Source: Deltaproteobacteria bacterium (GTDB lineage Bacteria; Desulfobacterota; Desulfobaccia; Desulfobaccales; 0-14-0-80-60-11). Taken from it: DNA of 12,483 bases. Shown one piece after another: positions 1 through 7,222 of this stretch. The stretch spans positions 1 through 12,483 of the forward strand of contig JAFDHU010000024.1 in the NCBI GenBank assembly GCA_019308625.1, written 5' to 3'. The translations under genes were made by a program, and so were the position numbers. Under the pieces are notes generated by a model that ran no database searches, was not told the origin of the DNA, and saw only the letters and a program-made list of their open reading frames with translations. Within the stretch, counting starts at the first letter, position 1. Each line of letters starts with the position of its first letter.

Positions 1-1179
1 CCTTACAAATACCGGTTTTTCATTATAGAGGATCCCACAACCAACGCTTTCGCGGTCCCCGGGGGTTATGTCTTTATCACCACCACCTTTATCCGGTCCA
101 TGGAGCGGGAGGGGGAACTGGCTGGGGTCCTGGCCCATGAAATTTCTCACATTTATGCCCGGCATCTGGCCAAGCAGCTGGAAAGATCCCGGCTGGTGAA
201 CATCGCTTCGGCTTTGGGGGTCTTGGCCGGTGTCTTATTGGGAGCTGGCCCCTTGGCCCAATCCCTGATGGCCGGCTCCATGGCGGCCGGGGAAACCGCC
301 ATGCTGAAATACAGCCGGGATCATGAGCGGGAGGCCGACAGTCTGGGCCTCAAGTGGATGCTGGCAGCCGGCTACAACCCCCGGGACATGCTGAGCATCT
401 TCCAGAAGCTGGGGCGCCAGCGCTGGTTTGTGGGAGGGGAGATCCCTGTTTACCTGAGCACCCACCCCGACGTGGACAGCCGCATCGTGGATTTGGCCCA
501 TAAGTTGGCCAAATACTCAGATAGCCTGCCGTCCCGACGGGACAGCGAGGAATTCCATTATTTTGCCATCAAGCTGGAGGCTCAAACCGGCAGCCCGGCC
601 AGGCTGCTCCGGCACATGAACCAGGCCAGTCAGCGGGATCCCCTAAATCCTCTGTACCATTACGGCCAGGCCCTGGCTTTGGCCAAAATGGGGCGTGCCC
701 CGGAGGCCGAAGCCGCCTTTCGGAAGGCCTTGGACCTGTCCCCCGGCAATTTCCTGATTGAGCGCGAGCTGGCCGTGCTTCACTTCCAGCAGAACCGCTA
801 TGCCGAAGCCCAGCAGACCTTGGAGCGTCTGGCCCGCACCCACCCCCGGGATGAAACCGTACTCTATTACCTGGGGCGCATCTACCAGGAAAAAAAACAG
901 ACTGACAGGGCGCTGGGCCTGATGGAAAAAGTTCACCACCTTAATCCCACTTTTATTGACGTCTACTACAATTTGGGCACCTTGTACGGGGAAAAAGGCA
1001 GGCTGGGGCTGGCCCACTATTATCTGGGCTGCCACAGTCTCCGGGCCAAGGCCTATCCCCTGGCTCTGTTTCACTTCCGAAAGGCTTTGGCTAATTTGCC
1101 TCACAGCGATTCGCATTATAGCGAAGCGCGTCGCCAGATCACCCGCTTGGTCAGGATGCGGGTCAGGGTACACTACTGA
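1..1179 (+). CDS. M48 family zinc metallopeptidase with C-terminal TPR repeats (BepA/YfgC-like), 5' partial
   Basis: The reading frame is open from base 1, so the gene starts before the window; 392 codons remain and the ATG at 100 is internal. The zinc-protease motif HEISH is at residues 46-50 of the visible part (bases 136-150). The third zinc ligand is the Glu of EADSLG at residue 111. A THPDVDSRI motif, typical of M48, follows near residue 153. A hydrophobic stretch (about 67-97) separates the two zinc sites. From about residue 217 to 370 there are three to five TPR-like units with alternating small and aromatic residues. In the family, this architecture is that of periplasmic proteases such as BepA, which take part in outer-membrane protein quality control; this role is inferred here. 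The N-terminal signal peptide expected for that location lies outside the window. The fmdB-like gene follows after 47 bases on the same strand and may be co-transcribed. Confidence 0.92.
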   Translation, partial: PYKYRFFIIEDPTTNAFAVPGGYVFITTTFIRSMEREGELAGVLAHEISHIYARHLAKQLERSRLVNIASALGVLAGVLLGAGPLAQSLMAGSMAAGETAMLKYSRDHEREADSLGLKWMLAAGYNPRDMLSIFQKLGRQRWFVGGEIPVYLSTHPDVDSRIVDLAHKLAKYSDSLPSRRDSEEFHYFAIKLEAQTGSPARLLRHMNQASQRDPLNPLYHYGQALALAKMGRAPEAEAAFRKALDLSPGNFLIERELAVLHFQQNRYAEAQQTLERLARTHPRDETVLYYLGRIYQEKKQTDRALGLMEKVHHLNPTFIDVYYNLGTLYGEKGRLGLAHYYLGCHSLRAKAYPLALFHFRKALANLPHSDSHYSEARRQITRLVRMRVRVHY

Positions 1180-1226
1180 AGGCGTGCGGGCTGAGAGCCC
1201 GGCACTTTGCGGCGCAGGATACCGCC

Positions 1227-1586
1227 ATGCCCATCTATGAGTACCGTTGCCGGGATTGTCGCCGGATTTCCGATTTCCTCGTTTTAAATCCCCAGAATCA
1301 CTTCACCCCTAATTGCCGGCGGTGCGGCAGCCCCAATATGGAGCGCGTGGTTTCCCGGGTGAACGTGCGGCTCTCGGAGGAGACCCGCCTGGAGCGGCTG
1401 GCTGATCCGGCTTTGTGGGGCGGGGTGGATGAGAATGATCCCAAGAGCATGGCCAAGGTGTTGAAAAAATTGGGTCCCGAGCTGGGCGAGGACTTCCCTG
1501 GCGAAGTGGATCAGTTGATCGAAGAGGCCATGGAAAGCGAGGGTCAGGAAGAAGGGGAGCCTCCGATCGCCGACGACCTTGATTGA
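1227..1586 (+). CDS. FmdB-family zinc ribbon protein
   Basis: This 119-residue protein begins MPIYEYRC, the usual start of the FmdB/CxxC_CxxC_SSSS regulatory-domain family. Four cysteines form the ribbon: C8 and C11, then C30 and C33 (CRRCGS). The remainder is a charged, acidic tail without obvious fold (DPKSMAKVLKKLG, then a Glu/Asp-rich end). Family members are named after a putative regulator of formamidase expression in Methylophilus, but most have no proven function, so a regulatory or zinc-binding role is only suggested. The start is supported by AGGA at 1216-1219, seven bases before the ATG. It lies 47 bases behind the M48 gene on the same strand and converges on the SPOR-domain gene, with 103 bases between the two stops. 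The tail is somewhat longer than in the minimal family members. Confidence 0.85.
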   Translation: MPIYEYRCRDCRRISDFLVLNPQNHFTPNCRRCGSPNMERVVSRVNVRLSEETRLERLADPALWGGVDENDPKSMAKVLKKLGPELGEDFPGEVDQLIEEAMESEGQEEGEPPIADDLD

Positions 1587-1689
1587 CGGCTGCCGGCCTC
1601 AAAGATGCTGGTTCGGTCCGGGTCTATACGACCGGCGGGGAGAAGCGCAGCCGGGTTGCAGGGCCTAAACCGGGACGCCGCCGGGCAGC

Positions 1690-2406
1690 TCATCGTTTGG
1701 TTTTCAGGCGGCTTTGCGGCTGTCTGATAGGTTTCCGGCTGGACGGTGCGGCAGGAGCGGCGGCTGATTTATGCCGGTAAACCAGAAAATAAGGACCTTC
1801 CTGGTCTCGGCCCTCCTTGAGGGTGACCGCCTCTCCCTGGTTGCATAGTTCGGCCACTCTGGCCCGGGCAGCCTGACGATCCCGATATTTGTCCACTCGA
1901 ACCAGAACGGTGCCCGTCCCCCGCGGACCGACCCCCCGGCTTTTATGGGCAGGTTTGAAGGTCCAGCTCTCCAGGCTGTTCTGAAACTTCAGCTTTTTGA
2001 CCACTTCTTCCCGCAGCTGCCGCAGTTCTTCAGCTCGGCTGTAAGGGCCTCTCTGGTCAGAGAGCCTGAATTTGCCTGGTGGCTGGGTGACTGCCTGAGG
2101 GCCTGGAAGTGTAGCAATGGAGCCTTGCTGCAACTTGCGTGCGGCTCCGGGCAAGGGGACTGCCGGAACCAAAGGGGGAAGGCTGGCCTGAGGCAAATCC
2201 AATGACGGCGCTTGTATAGTCTCTGAGCCGAGTAGCCCCCAACTGGACAAAATCCGGTAAAGGTCCCCCCGGCCGGCCAGGGTGCCCAAGGCGAAGCTCA
2301 AGACCATCAGGGCACTGATACCCACCAGGCCCAGGGTGGCTTCCTGGACTCCCAGGACGAGCTGCCACCGGCCTTTCCTGCTCTTCCTCCCCCGAGTTTG
2401 ACTCAT
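1690..2406 (-). CDS. SPOR-domain-containing membrane protein
   Basis: The product is 238 residues from the ATG at 2404-2406. It has a basic N-terminus (MSQTRGRKSRKGR), one transmembrane segment (about residues 24-44), a long Pro/Ala-rich linker (about 65-120), a charged helix (about 123-142) and a C-terminal region (about 164-212) that resembles a SPOR domain: VLVRVDKYRDRQAARARV, then a LKEGRDQEGPYFLVY strand. The tail is basic. In known proteins, SPOR domains bind denuded glycan strands at division sites; the topology here (cytoplasmic N-terminus, periplasmic C-terminus) fits that. I chose this start because a G-run (GGGGGG, complement of 2411-2416) lies just upstream. An in-frame GTG at 2553 would add 49 residues of low-complexity sequence translated from a strongly self-complementary region and is less likely. 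Its position after argS on the same strand, 182 bases away, matches an arrangement I recall from deltaproteobacteria. The SPOR match is by eye, hence moderate confidence. Confidence 0.72.
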   Translation of the reverse strand: MSQTRGRKSRKGRWQLVLGVQEATLGLVGISALMVLSFALGTLAGRGDLYRILSSWGLLGSETIQAPSLDLPQASLPPLVPAVPLPGAARKLQQGSIATLPGPQAVTQPPGKFRLSDQRGPYSRAEELRQLREEVVKKLKFQNSLESWTFKPAHKSRGVGPRGTGTVLVRVDKYRDRQAARARVAELCNQGEAVTLKEGRDQEGPYFLVYRHKSAAAPAAPSSRKPIRQPQSRLKTKR

Positions 2407-2427
2407 AATCCCCCCCTGCGGCGAGCA

Positions 2428-2573
2428 GCCGACGCCGGCAAAGCCTTCCCTCTCCCCCCGGCCCGACCCGAAGGAAGCACCCCTGTGGCCGGGTCGGACC
2501 GACTTCCCACTGGGGCAGGCTGTGCCGCCCCACACGAAGAGCTTTGCCGTCACCGTGTCGGCGCCGGCTTTTT
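2428..2573. ncRNA. Candidate structured RNA in the argS-SPOR gap (strand uncertain)
   Basis: The 182-base gap between argS and the SPOR gene has long-range complementarity. Bases 2428-2433 pair with 2557-2562 (6 bp), 2436-2444 with 2541-2549 (9 bp) and 2445-2448 with 2536-2539 (4 bp, one bulged base at 2540). Inside are two hairpins: 2459-2469 with 2491-2501 (one mismatch) and 2512-2519 with 2524-2531 (one bulge). The result is a three-way junction. GGAAG at 2473-2477, in the loop of the first hairpin, could also pair with CTTCC at 2503-2507. On the + strand the structure is followed by TTTTT at 2569-2573, as for an intrinsic terminator. On the - strand it would be a 5' leader ending just before the SPOR gene's ribosome site. 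No known riboswitch or ncRNA family was recognised. GC-rich DNA forms stems easily, so the call is tentative. Confidence 0.3.
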
Positions 2574-2588
2574 CAGGCAGCCAGCCCT

Positions 2589-4253
2589 TTACATGGATTC
2601 CGGAGCCGTGACCCCCAACAGCCCCAGGCCGTGGGCCAGCACGGTCTTGACTCCCTTCACCAGGGCCAGCCGGGCCCTGGTAAGGCTGGCATCAGCGGAA
2701 ATGAACCGGTGCTTATAATAATAACTATGCAACTGGGAGGCCAGCTCCGTCAAGTAATAAGTGAGGCGATGCGGCTCCAAATTGCTGGCCGCGCCCTCCA
2801 CCACTTCCGGATAGGCCGCCAGCTTCTTGGCCAGCTCCACTTCCTCCGGCAGAGACAGCAGGGCAAACAGGGCCGCGTCCGGCGCCTGCGACTCCAGGCC
2901 TTCCGCCCCGGGCTGCCGGAACACGCTGGCCAGACGGGCATGGGCATACTGCACGTAATACACCGGATTTTCTGGGTTTTGCTGCTTGGCCACCTCCAGG
3001 TCAAAGTCCAACTGAGCATCGGCCCGCCGGGACAGGAAAATGAACCGGGCCGCGTCCTTGCCTACCTCGTCCATGACCTCCCGCAAAGTAACAAAGGTGC
3101 CGCCCCGGGTGGTCATGGCCACGGGTTCGCCGTGGCGCAGCAGGGAAACCAACTGCACCAGGATAATCCGCAGGCGGTGGCCGAACCCCAGGGCCTGGGC
3201 CGCGGCCTGGAGACGGGGCACGTAGCCGTGGTGGTCCGCCCCCCACAGATCCACCAGCAAATCATAAGAGCGCTCCATTTTTTGCAGATGATAGGCTATG
3301 TCTGAGGCGAAATAGGTGGTGGCACCGCTGGAACGGCGGATCACCCGATCTTTGTCGTCCCCGAACCGGGAGGCAGCAAACCACAGGGCCCCTTCACGCT
3401 CATACAGGAGACCGTCCTCCTGCAAACGGTTTAAGGCCCGCTCCACCCAACCTTCCTGGTAAAGAGAGGTCTCGCTGAACCAGTGATCAAAGGTTACCCC
3501 GAAGTCCTGCAGGTCCCGGGCAATGCCGGCCAGAATCTGCTCCCCGGCGTAGCGGCCCAGGGCCTGCCAGTCGGATTCATCCGGCTCCTCCGGCAGGGTG
3601 CCTCCCTCCGCCAGGTACTGCCGGGCCAGATCCTTCACGTAGTCCCCCTGATAGCCGTCCGCCGGGAACTCCACTGCCTCGCCCTTAAGCTCCTTGGCCC
3701 GGAAATACAGGGATTTTCCCAGGGTGAGCATCTGGGTGCCCACGTCATTGATGTAGTATTCCCGTTCCACCTGATGCCCGGTGGCGGCCAGGAGGTTGGC
3801 CAGGGCGTCCCCCAGGGCAGCCCCTCGGCCGTGACCGATATGCAACGGGCCGGTGGGATTGGCGCTTACGAACTCCACCTGGACCTTGCGCCCGGCTCCC
3901 AGGTCGCTGTTGCCATAGGCCGGCCCCAACCGGTGAATTTCGGTCAGCACCCTGAACCAATAGGCTTCCCGGATAAAAAAATTGATGAACCCCGGGCCGG
4001 CAACCTCCACTTTGGCCAGCAGGTCCTCGGGCGGAGCCAGCCATCGGAGCAAAATCTCCGCAATCTGCCGCGGCGCCCGCCTGGCCTGGGAGGCCAACAC
4101 CAGGGCCAGGTTGCTGGCGAAGTCGCCGTGCGCGGCAATTTTGGGGGTTTCCACCTCAAAGGCCGGCAGAACCTCAAAGGCCAGTTCGCCGGCGCCTCTG
4201 GCCGCTTCCGCCGCCGCGGACAAAAGTTCCCGGATAAGCTGTTTCAGACGCAT
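2589..4253 (-). CDS. argS: Arginyl-tRNA synthetase (class I)
   Basis: ArgRS charges tRNA-Arg with arginine using ATP in the cytoplasm. The 554-residue length is normal for the family. Visible parts are the N-terminal additional domain (HGDFASNLALVLA at 42-54), the catalytic signature VSANPTGPLHIGHGRGA with HIGH at 138-141, the WGADHHGYVPRL segment at 337-348, and MTTRGG at 380-385, which takes the place of KMSKS as in many ArgRS. The C-terminal helical anticodon-binding domain begins around YVQYAHAR (433-440). No frameshift or missing motif was seen. The ATG at 4251-4253 gives the expected N-terminus, but the sequence before it has only a weak Shine-Dalgarno (GGATT). The gene follows the four-cysteine mini-protein after 104 bases and precedes the SPOR gene; all are on the minus strand and may share a transcript. 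Confidence 0.97.
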   Translation of the reverse strand: MRLKQLIRELLSAAAEAARGAGELAFEVLPAFEVETPKIAAHGDFASNLALVLASQARRAPRQIAEILLRWLAPPEDLLAKVEVAGPGFINFFIREAYWFRVLTEIHRLGPAYGNSDLGAGRKVQVEFVSANPTGPLHIGHGRGAALGDALANLLAATGHQVEREYYINDVGTQMLTLGKSLYFRAKELKGEAVEFPADGYQGDYVKDLARQYLAEGGTLPEEPDESDWQALGRYAGEQILAGIARDLQDFGVTFDHWFSETSLYQEGWVERALNRLQEDGLLYEREGALWFAASRFGDDKDRVIRRSSGATTYFASDIAYHLQKMERSYDLLVDLWGADHHGYVPRLQAAAQALGFGHRLRIILVQLVSLLRHGEPVAMTTRGGTFVTLREVMDEVGKDAARFIFLSRRADAQLDFDLEVAKQQNPENPVYYVQYAHARLASVFRQPGAEGLESQAPDAALFALLSLPEEVELAKKLAAYPEVVEGAASNLEPHRLTYYLTELASQLHSYYYKHRFISADASLTRARLALVKGVKTVLAHGLGLLGVTAPESM

Positions 4254-4357
4254 AGGAATCCAGCAGTAAATATCGGATTGGAGCCGGGGAATCCAGGGGA
4301 ATTATTTACCGGATTTTGCAGGACAGGGAAACCGGAAACCGCGTCCGGCTGGCTGCT

Positions 4358-4531
4358 TTATTCGTCCCGGGGCGGCTTCTCTTCTTCCGGAGTCCTGCCT
4401 TTGAGAGTCAGGTCCCGGGTGAATTCCAGGCATTTCTGCCCGTGGGCCAGGGAGAATTTCTTCTGGCAGTCCCGGCGCCAGGCGCAGACGACGCAAATTT
4501 CCGGTTCTCTTTCGTTCTTTCGGGTGATCAT
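4358..4531 (-). CDS. Small four-cysteine protein of unknown function, between alr and argS
   Basis: The product has 57 residues. Cysteines at 13, 16, 22 and 34 form the pattern C-x2-C-x5-C-x11-C, with conserved-looking context ICVVCAWRRDCQKKF and KCLEFTRD. The spacing suggests binding of a metal (zinc or an Fe-S cluster), but no family with known function is recognised. The tail is highly charged (RTPEEEKPPRDE). There is no signal peptide or membrane segment, so it is probably cytoplasmic. The start is well supported: GGGAG lies seven bases before the ATG at 4529-4531, within the end of alr, and only two bases separate the alr stop from this ATG. This points to translational coupling with alr. 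I recall similar short CxxC proteins annotated as hypothetical in deltaproteobacteria, but could not check. It could be a regulator or a redox/metal-binding accessory. Confidence 0.72.
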   Translation of the reverse strand: MITRKNEREPEICVVCAWRRDCQKKFSLAHGQKCLEFTRDLTLKGRTPEEEKPPRDE

Positions 4532-4533
4532 GC

Positions 4534-5658
4534 TTATGCTCCCACGTAACGCCGCGGGTTGGCGGTTCCCAGGGCGCAGTAAATTTCGTAGCTGATGGTT
4601 TGGGCCCACCCGGCCAGCTCTTCAGCGCGGAGGCACTCCTGGCCGTCCGGCCCTAACAAAGTAACCGTCTCTCCTTCCTGCACCCCGCCCAGGTGGGACA
4701 CCTCCACCATAGTGAGGTTCATGCACACCCGGCCCCGGATAGGGGCCCGCTGTCCCCGGATCAGCACGGCCCCCCGGTTGGAGAACAGCCGGCTGTAGCC
4801 GTTGCAATAGCCCACCGGCACCACCGCCAGGTCACAGCGGTCAGGGGTGACATAGGTGCCCCCATAGCTGATGCTGGTCCCCGGCGGCAGGTGCTTGAGC
4901 TGCACCACCTGACTCCGGAAGGTCATCACCGGCTTCAGGTCCACCGGCATCTTTCGGTTCGGGGCCGGGGGCGAGCCGTACAGCATAATGCCCGGGCGTA
5001 CCAAGGTGAATTGGGAGGCCTGAACTTCCAGAAGCGCGGCGCTGTTGGCGATGTGGCTCAGGGGCAGCTCCCAACCTTTAAGCCGGGCCGCAACCAGTAC
5101 TTCCTCAAACTTCCCTATCTGCTGATAAGTATACGTTTTATCCTCGTGGTCCGCCATAGCCAGGTGGGAAATCAGCCCCAGGACCTCCAGGTGAACACAG
5201 TGTTTGAGACTTTCCAGAAAAGGCACCACTTCCTCCGGCGCCACCCCCAGCCGCCCCATGCCGGTGTCCACTTTGAGGTGCACCCTGGCCTTCCGGCCCT
5301 GAATCCCGGCCGCAGCGTCCAGGGCCAGGGCCACGTCCCGACGGTAGAGGACCACTTCCAGGTCATGGCCCACCGCCTCCTGAGCTTCCTGGGGCAACAC
5401 CCCCAGAAGCACCAGAATAGGCAACCCGATGCCCTCCTGCCGCAGGTCTCGGCCCTCCTCCCAGGAACCCACCCCCAGATAGTCAGCTCCGGCCGCGGCC
5501 AGGGTCCGGGCCGCGGGCAGGAGCCCGTGGCCGTAGGCATCGGCCTTGATCACCGGCATCATCCTGACCCCGGGGGCGCACAGACTGCGCAATTTAAGGT
5601 AGTTGTGACGCAGGGCCCCCAGGTCGATGACCAGGTCCGCCATGGAGGTGTTCATCAT
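4534..5658 (-). CDS. alr: Alanine racemase (PLP-dependent)
   Basis: Alr interconverts L- and D-alanine for peptidoglycan precursors in the cytoplasm. The 374-residue protein carries the PLP-lysine motif VIKADAYGHG with K38, the DTGMGRLGV segment at 131-139, the RPGIMLYG motif at 221-228, the catalytic tyrosine in SISYGGTY (Y265), the VPVGYCNGYSR segment at 280-290 and the GRVCM motif at 309-313. The residue after CM is Asn314, where most family members have Asp. Of three possible starts (residues 1, 2 and 6) I took the first ATG (5656-5658): GGGGGAGGG lies eight bases before it. A promoter-like sequence stands 46-74 bases upstream (5704-5732). Downstream, the four-cysteine gene follows after two bases. 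Upstream, purE ends 148 bases away on the same strand. Confidence 0.96.
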   Translation of the reverse strand: MMNTSMADLVIDLGALRHNYLKLRSLCAPGVRMMPVIKADAYGHGLLPAARTLAAAGADYLGVGSWEEGRDLRQEGIGLPILVLLGVLPQEAQEAVGHDLEVVLYRRDVALALDAAAGIQGRKARVHLKVDTGMGRLGVAPEEVVPFLESLKHCVHLEVLGLISHLAMADHEDKTYTYQQIGKFEEVLVAARLKGWELPLSHIANSAALLEVQASQFTLVRPGIMLYGSPPAPNRKMPVDLKPVMTFRSQVVQLKHLPPGTSISYGGTYVTPDRCDLAVVPVGYCNGYSRLFSNRGAVLIRGQRAPIRGRVCMNLTMVEVSHLGGVQEGETVTLLGPDGQECLRAEELAGWAQTISYEIYCALGTANPRRYVGA

Positions 5659-5703
5659 GACTGCGGCCCTCCCCCGGAGATAAAGGTTTCATCTCGGTGG
5701 CTG

Positions 5704-5732
5704 CTTATAGGAGATATTCCGGGGACAAACAA
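5704..5732 (-). promoter_or_regulatory. Candidate sigma70 promoter for alr
   Basis: Read on the minus strand, TTGTTT (5727-5732) is followed after 17 bases by TATAAG (5704-5709). The -10 matches five of six consensus positions and the -35 three of six. It lies 46 bases before the alr ATG in the AT-richer part of the purE-alr gap, so alr could be expressed separately from purE. Sequence match only; weak -35. Confidence 0.4.
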
Positions 5733-5806
5733 GATAAGACAAACCGGGTGATTTGTTCTCCTGGACGGGAAACGGCCCAGCCGCGGCCCGGGAGGAGATG
5801 ACGGCC

Positions 5807-6322
5807 TCACTGCCCGCGGTAGGCCGGCGGTATTTTTTCGGTCTGCCGGCGGACGCTTTCTTCCAACTCCTCTTTGAAGCGGTGCAGTCTCGCGGCAAGA
5901 CGGGTATCGCTCAGGGCCAGAATTTGGGCAGCAAAGATGGCCGCATTTCGGGCCCCGGCCGCCCCCAGGGCCATGGTGGCCACCGGCACCCCGGCCGGCA
6001 TCTGCACCGTGGCCAGCAGGCTGTCCAGACCCTTGAGGTCCGAGCTGGGAATGGGCACCCCAATCACCGGCAGGGTGGTATGGGAGGCGATTACTCCGGC
6101 CAAGTGGGCCGCGGACCCCGCGACGGCGATAATGACTTTTAAGCCCCGGGCCGCGGCCTCCCGGGCATAGGCCTCCACCCGGGTCGGCGAGCGGTGGGCC
6201 GAAGCCACTGTCACCTCCACGCCGATGTCCCATTCTTTCAGCAGAGCCGCGGCCGGCTCCACGGCCTCCCAATCCGAGGCGCTGCCCAACACGATGCCTA
6301 CAGCAACATCTGCTTCGGCCAT
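5807..6322 (-). CDS. purE: PurE: 5-(carboxyamino)imidazole ribonucleotide mutase / AIR carboxylase catalytic subunit
   Basis: PurE makes 4-carboxy-5-aminoimidazole ribonucleotide in purine synthesis. The protein is 171 residues, normal for a single-domain PurE. Motifs are GSASDW (13-18), SAHRSP (41-46) with the catalytic His43, AGSAAHLAG (68-76), PVIGVPI (85-91), GLDSLLATVQMP (98-109) and GVPVATMALG (111-120), followed by a C-terminal helix. AHRSP and AHLAG differ slightly from the common AHRTP and AHLPG. No purK is present in the window, so it cannot be said whether it is the class I mutase working with PurK or the class II enzyme that carboxylates AIR directly. The ATG at 6320-6322 has GGGGGAG upstream with short spacing. 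The mltB-like gene ends 69 bases upstream and alr starts 148 bases downstream, all on the minus strand. Confidence 0.95.
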   Translation of the reverse strand: MAEADVAVGIVLGSASDWEAVEPAAALLKEWDIGVEVTVASAHRSPTRVEAYAREAAARGLKVIIAVAGSAAHLAGVIASHTTLPVIGVPIPSSDLKGLDSLLATVQMPAGVPVATMALGAAGARNAAIFAAQILALSDTRLAARLHRFKEELEESVRRQTEKIPPAYRGQ

Positions 6323-6391
6323 GTGCTCCCCCGCTGCAGATTAGTTGAATGCGGCTGCCCTGGCGGCCCGGCGGTCATGCCCGGCAGGAAG

Positions 6392-7222
6392 TTAATACCA
6401 GGCGGCCAGCGTCAGTACGGTGTCAGCGTAGGCGTCGGAGTTGTTGTAGGCCAGAACCGCCCGCCGCCAGGTCCTCCGGTTGCCCGGACGGAACCCACTC
6501 CGCCTGAGATAGTTGGCGATGCTGAAGATGGCGTCAGCATGGTCAAAGAGGTCTACTTTGCCGTCACCGTTGCCGTCCTTGCCGCAGCGCACCAGGCTGG
6601 AAGGCAGAAACTGGGCATAGCCCATGGCTCCGGCCCAGGAGCCCCGGAACTGGTAGGGGTCCAGCCCGTTTTGCTGGCAGTACTGCAGGAAGACTTTCAA
6701 CTCCCGGCGGGCCCAGGCCGCCTTTTTCCTGAGCCTGATCCGCAAGCGGGGGCTTAAGCCGGCCTCGGCCATGACTTCCGGGGTGTCCATCACCGCCAGG
6801 GAGGCGAACACATTGAACACCGGGTACCTGCCGGTGACGCGTCCCAAATCGGTCTCCACCGTCAGGATGGCCACGATGATCTCCGGCAGGACCCCATACA
6901 CCTGCATGGCCCGCATAAGGTGGCGGCGATGCTCCTGGAGGTAGAGACGGCCCCGGGCCACTACTTCAGGCTTCAGAAAATGGGAGTAGTCCGCGGGGCG
7001 CTCCCGACGCAGGTAGGCGATTTTGCGGACCACTCCGGGCAGGAACCGGTTCCGGGGGTCGGCAAAGGCCTGGAGCACAAAATCCTTGTCCACCCCCTGC
7101 CTGATCAGTTGGTACTGCAGGTCCACATAGGCCACGGGCAGGTTGCCGTTTGCCGCGCCAGCGGCACCCACCATGATTCCCCAAATCACCAGACCCCACA
7201 GGATGATTTTAAGCCGCGCCAC
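6392..7222 (-). CDS. Lytic murein transglycosylase, MltB/Slt35-like (GH103)
   Basis: The enzyme is expected to cleave the MurNAc-GlcNAc bond of peptidoglycan in the periplasm, forming 1,6-anhydro-MurNAc. The 276-residue product starts with a signal peptide (KIILWGLVIWGIMVGAAGA, cleavage near residue 23-24; no lipobox). The catalytic Glu is E123 in TVETDLGR, equivalent to VETRWGR of MltB. GSWAGAMGYAQFLPSS (194-209) is the family's substrate-groove motif. DGNGDGKVD (216-224) resembles the Ca-binding EF-hand loop of Slt35. It is shorter than E. coli MltB (about 360), mostly at the N-terminus. The start is GTG (complement of 7220-7222); GGGAGG precedes it by only two bases and a G-run by about eleven, so the exact start is not certain. 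A good promoter lies 28-56 bases upstream. It is the first gene of the minus-strand block. Confidence 0.92.
   Translation of the reverse strand: MARLKIILWGLVIWGIMVGAAGAANGNLPVAYVDLQYQLIRQGVDKDFVLQAFADPRNRFLPGVVRKIAYLRRERPADYSHFLKPEVVARGRLYLQEHRRHLMRAMQVYGVLPEIIVAILTVETDLGRVTGRYPVFNVFASLAVMDTPEVMAEAGLSPRLRIRLRKKAAWARRELKVFLQYCQQNGLDPYQFRGSWAGAMGYAQFLPSSLVRCGKDGNGDGKVDLFDHADAIFSIANYLRRSGFRPGNRRTWRRAVLAYNNSDAYADTVLTLAAWY

Noticed and set aside
643..1173. 176-codon ORF on the - strand
   Set aside because: Antisense to the TPR part of the M48 protein; no domain and no ribosome site of note.
1583..1780. 65-codon ORF starting with TTG at the end of the fmdB-like gene
   Set aside because: It overlaps the SPOR gene on the other strand, has no good ribosome site and no recognisable feature.
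2460..2500. Resemblance to SRP (4.5S) RNA: CCCGAAGGAAGCA on the + strand
   Set aside because: The CAGG side of the conserved internal loop is missing and the tetraloop would be CGAA instead of GGAA/GNRA. The similarity is probably chance, although an Infernal search would settle it.
2407..2553. 49-residue N-terminal extension of the SPOR protein from a GTG
   Set aside because: It would be translated from the self-complementary region and has no membrane-protein character; the ATG at 2406 has a good ribosome site and yields the expected basic N-terminus followed by a membrane segment.
2428..2562. Cobalamin or cyclic-di-GMP (GEMM) riboswitch in the SPOR leader
   Set aside because: Short strings resemble parts of both consensus sequences, but the conserved cores are not present in order.
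3483..4595. 370-codon ORF on the + strand
   Set aside because: It is antisense to argS and the four-cysteine gene, which have clear family motifs. Its translation is low-complexity and rich in Gly, Pro and Gln, as expected for a shadow frame in GC-rich DNA.
4693..5751. 352-codon ORF on the + strand
   Set aside because: Antisense to alr, which has all catalytic motifs; the product is His/Gln/Pro-rich with no recognisable domain.
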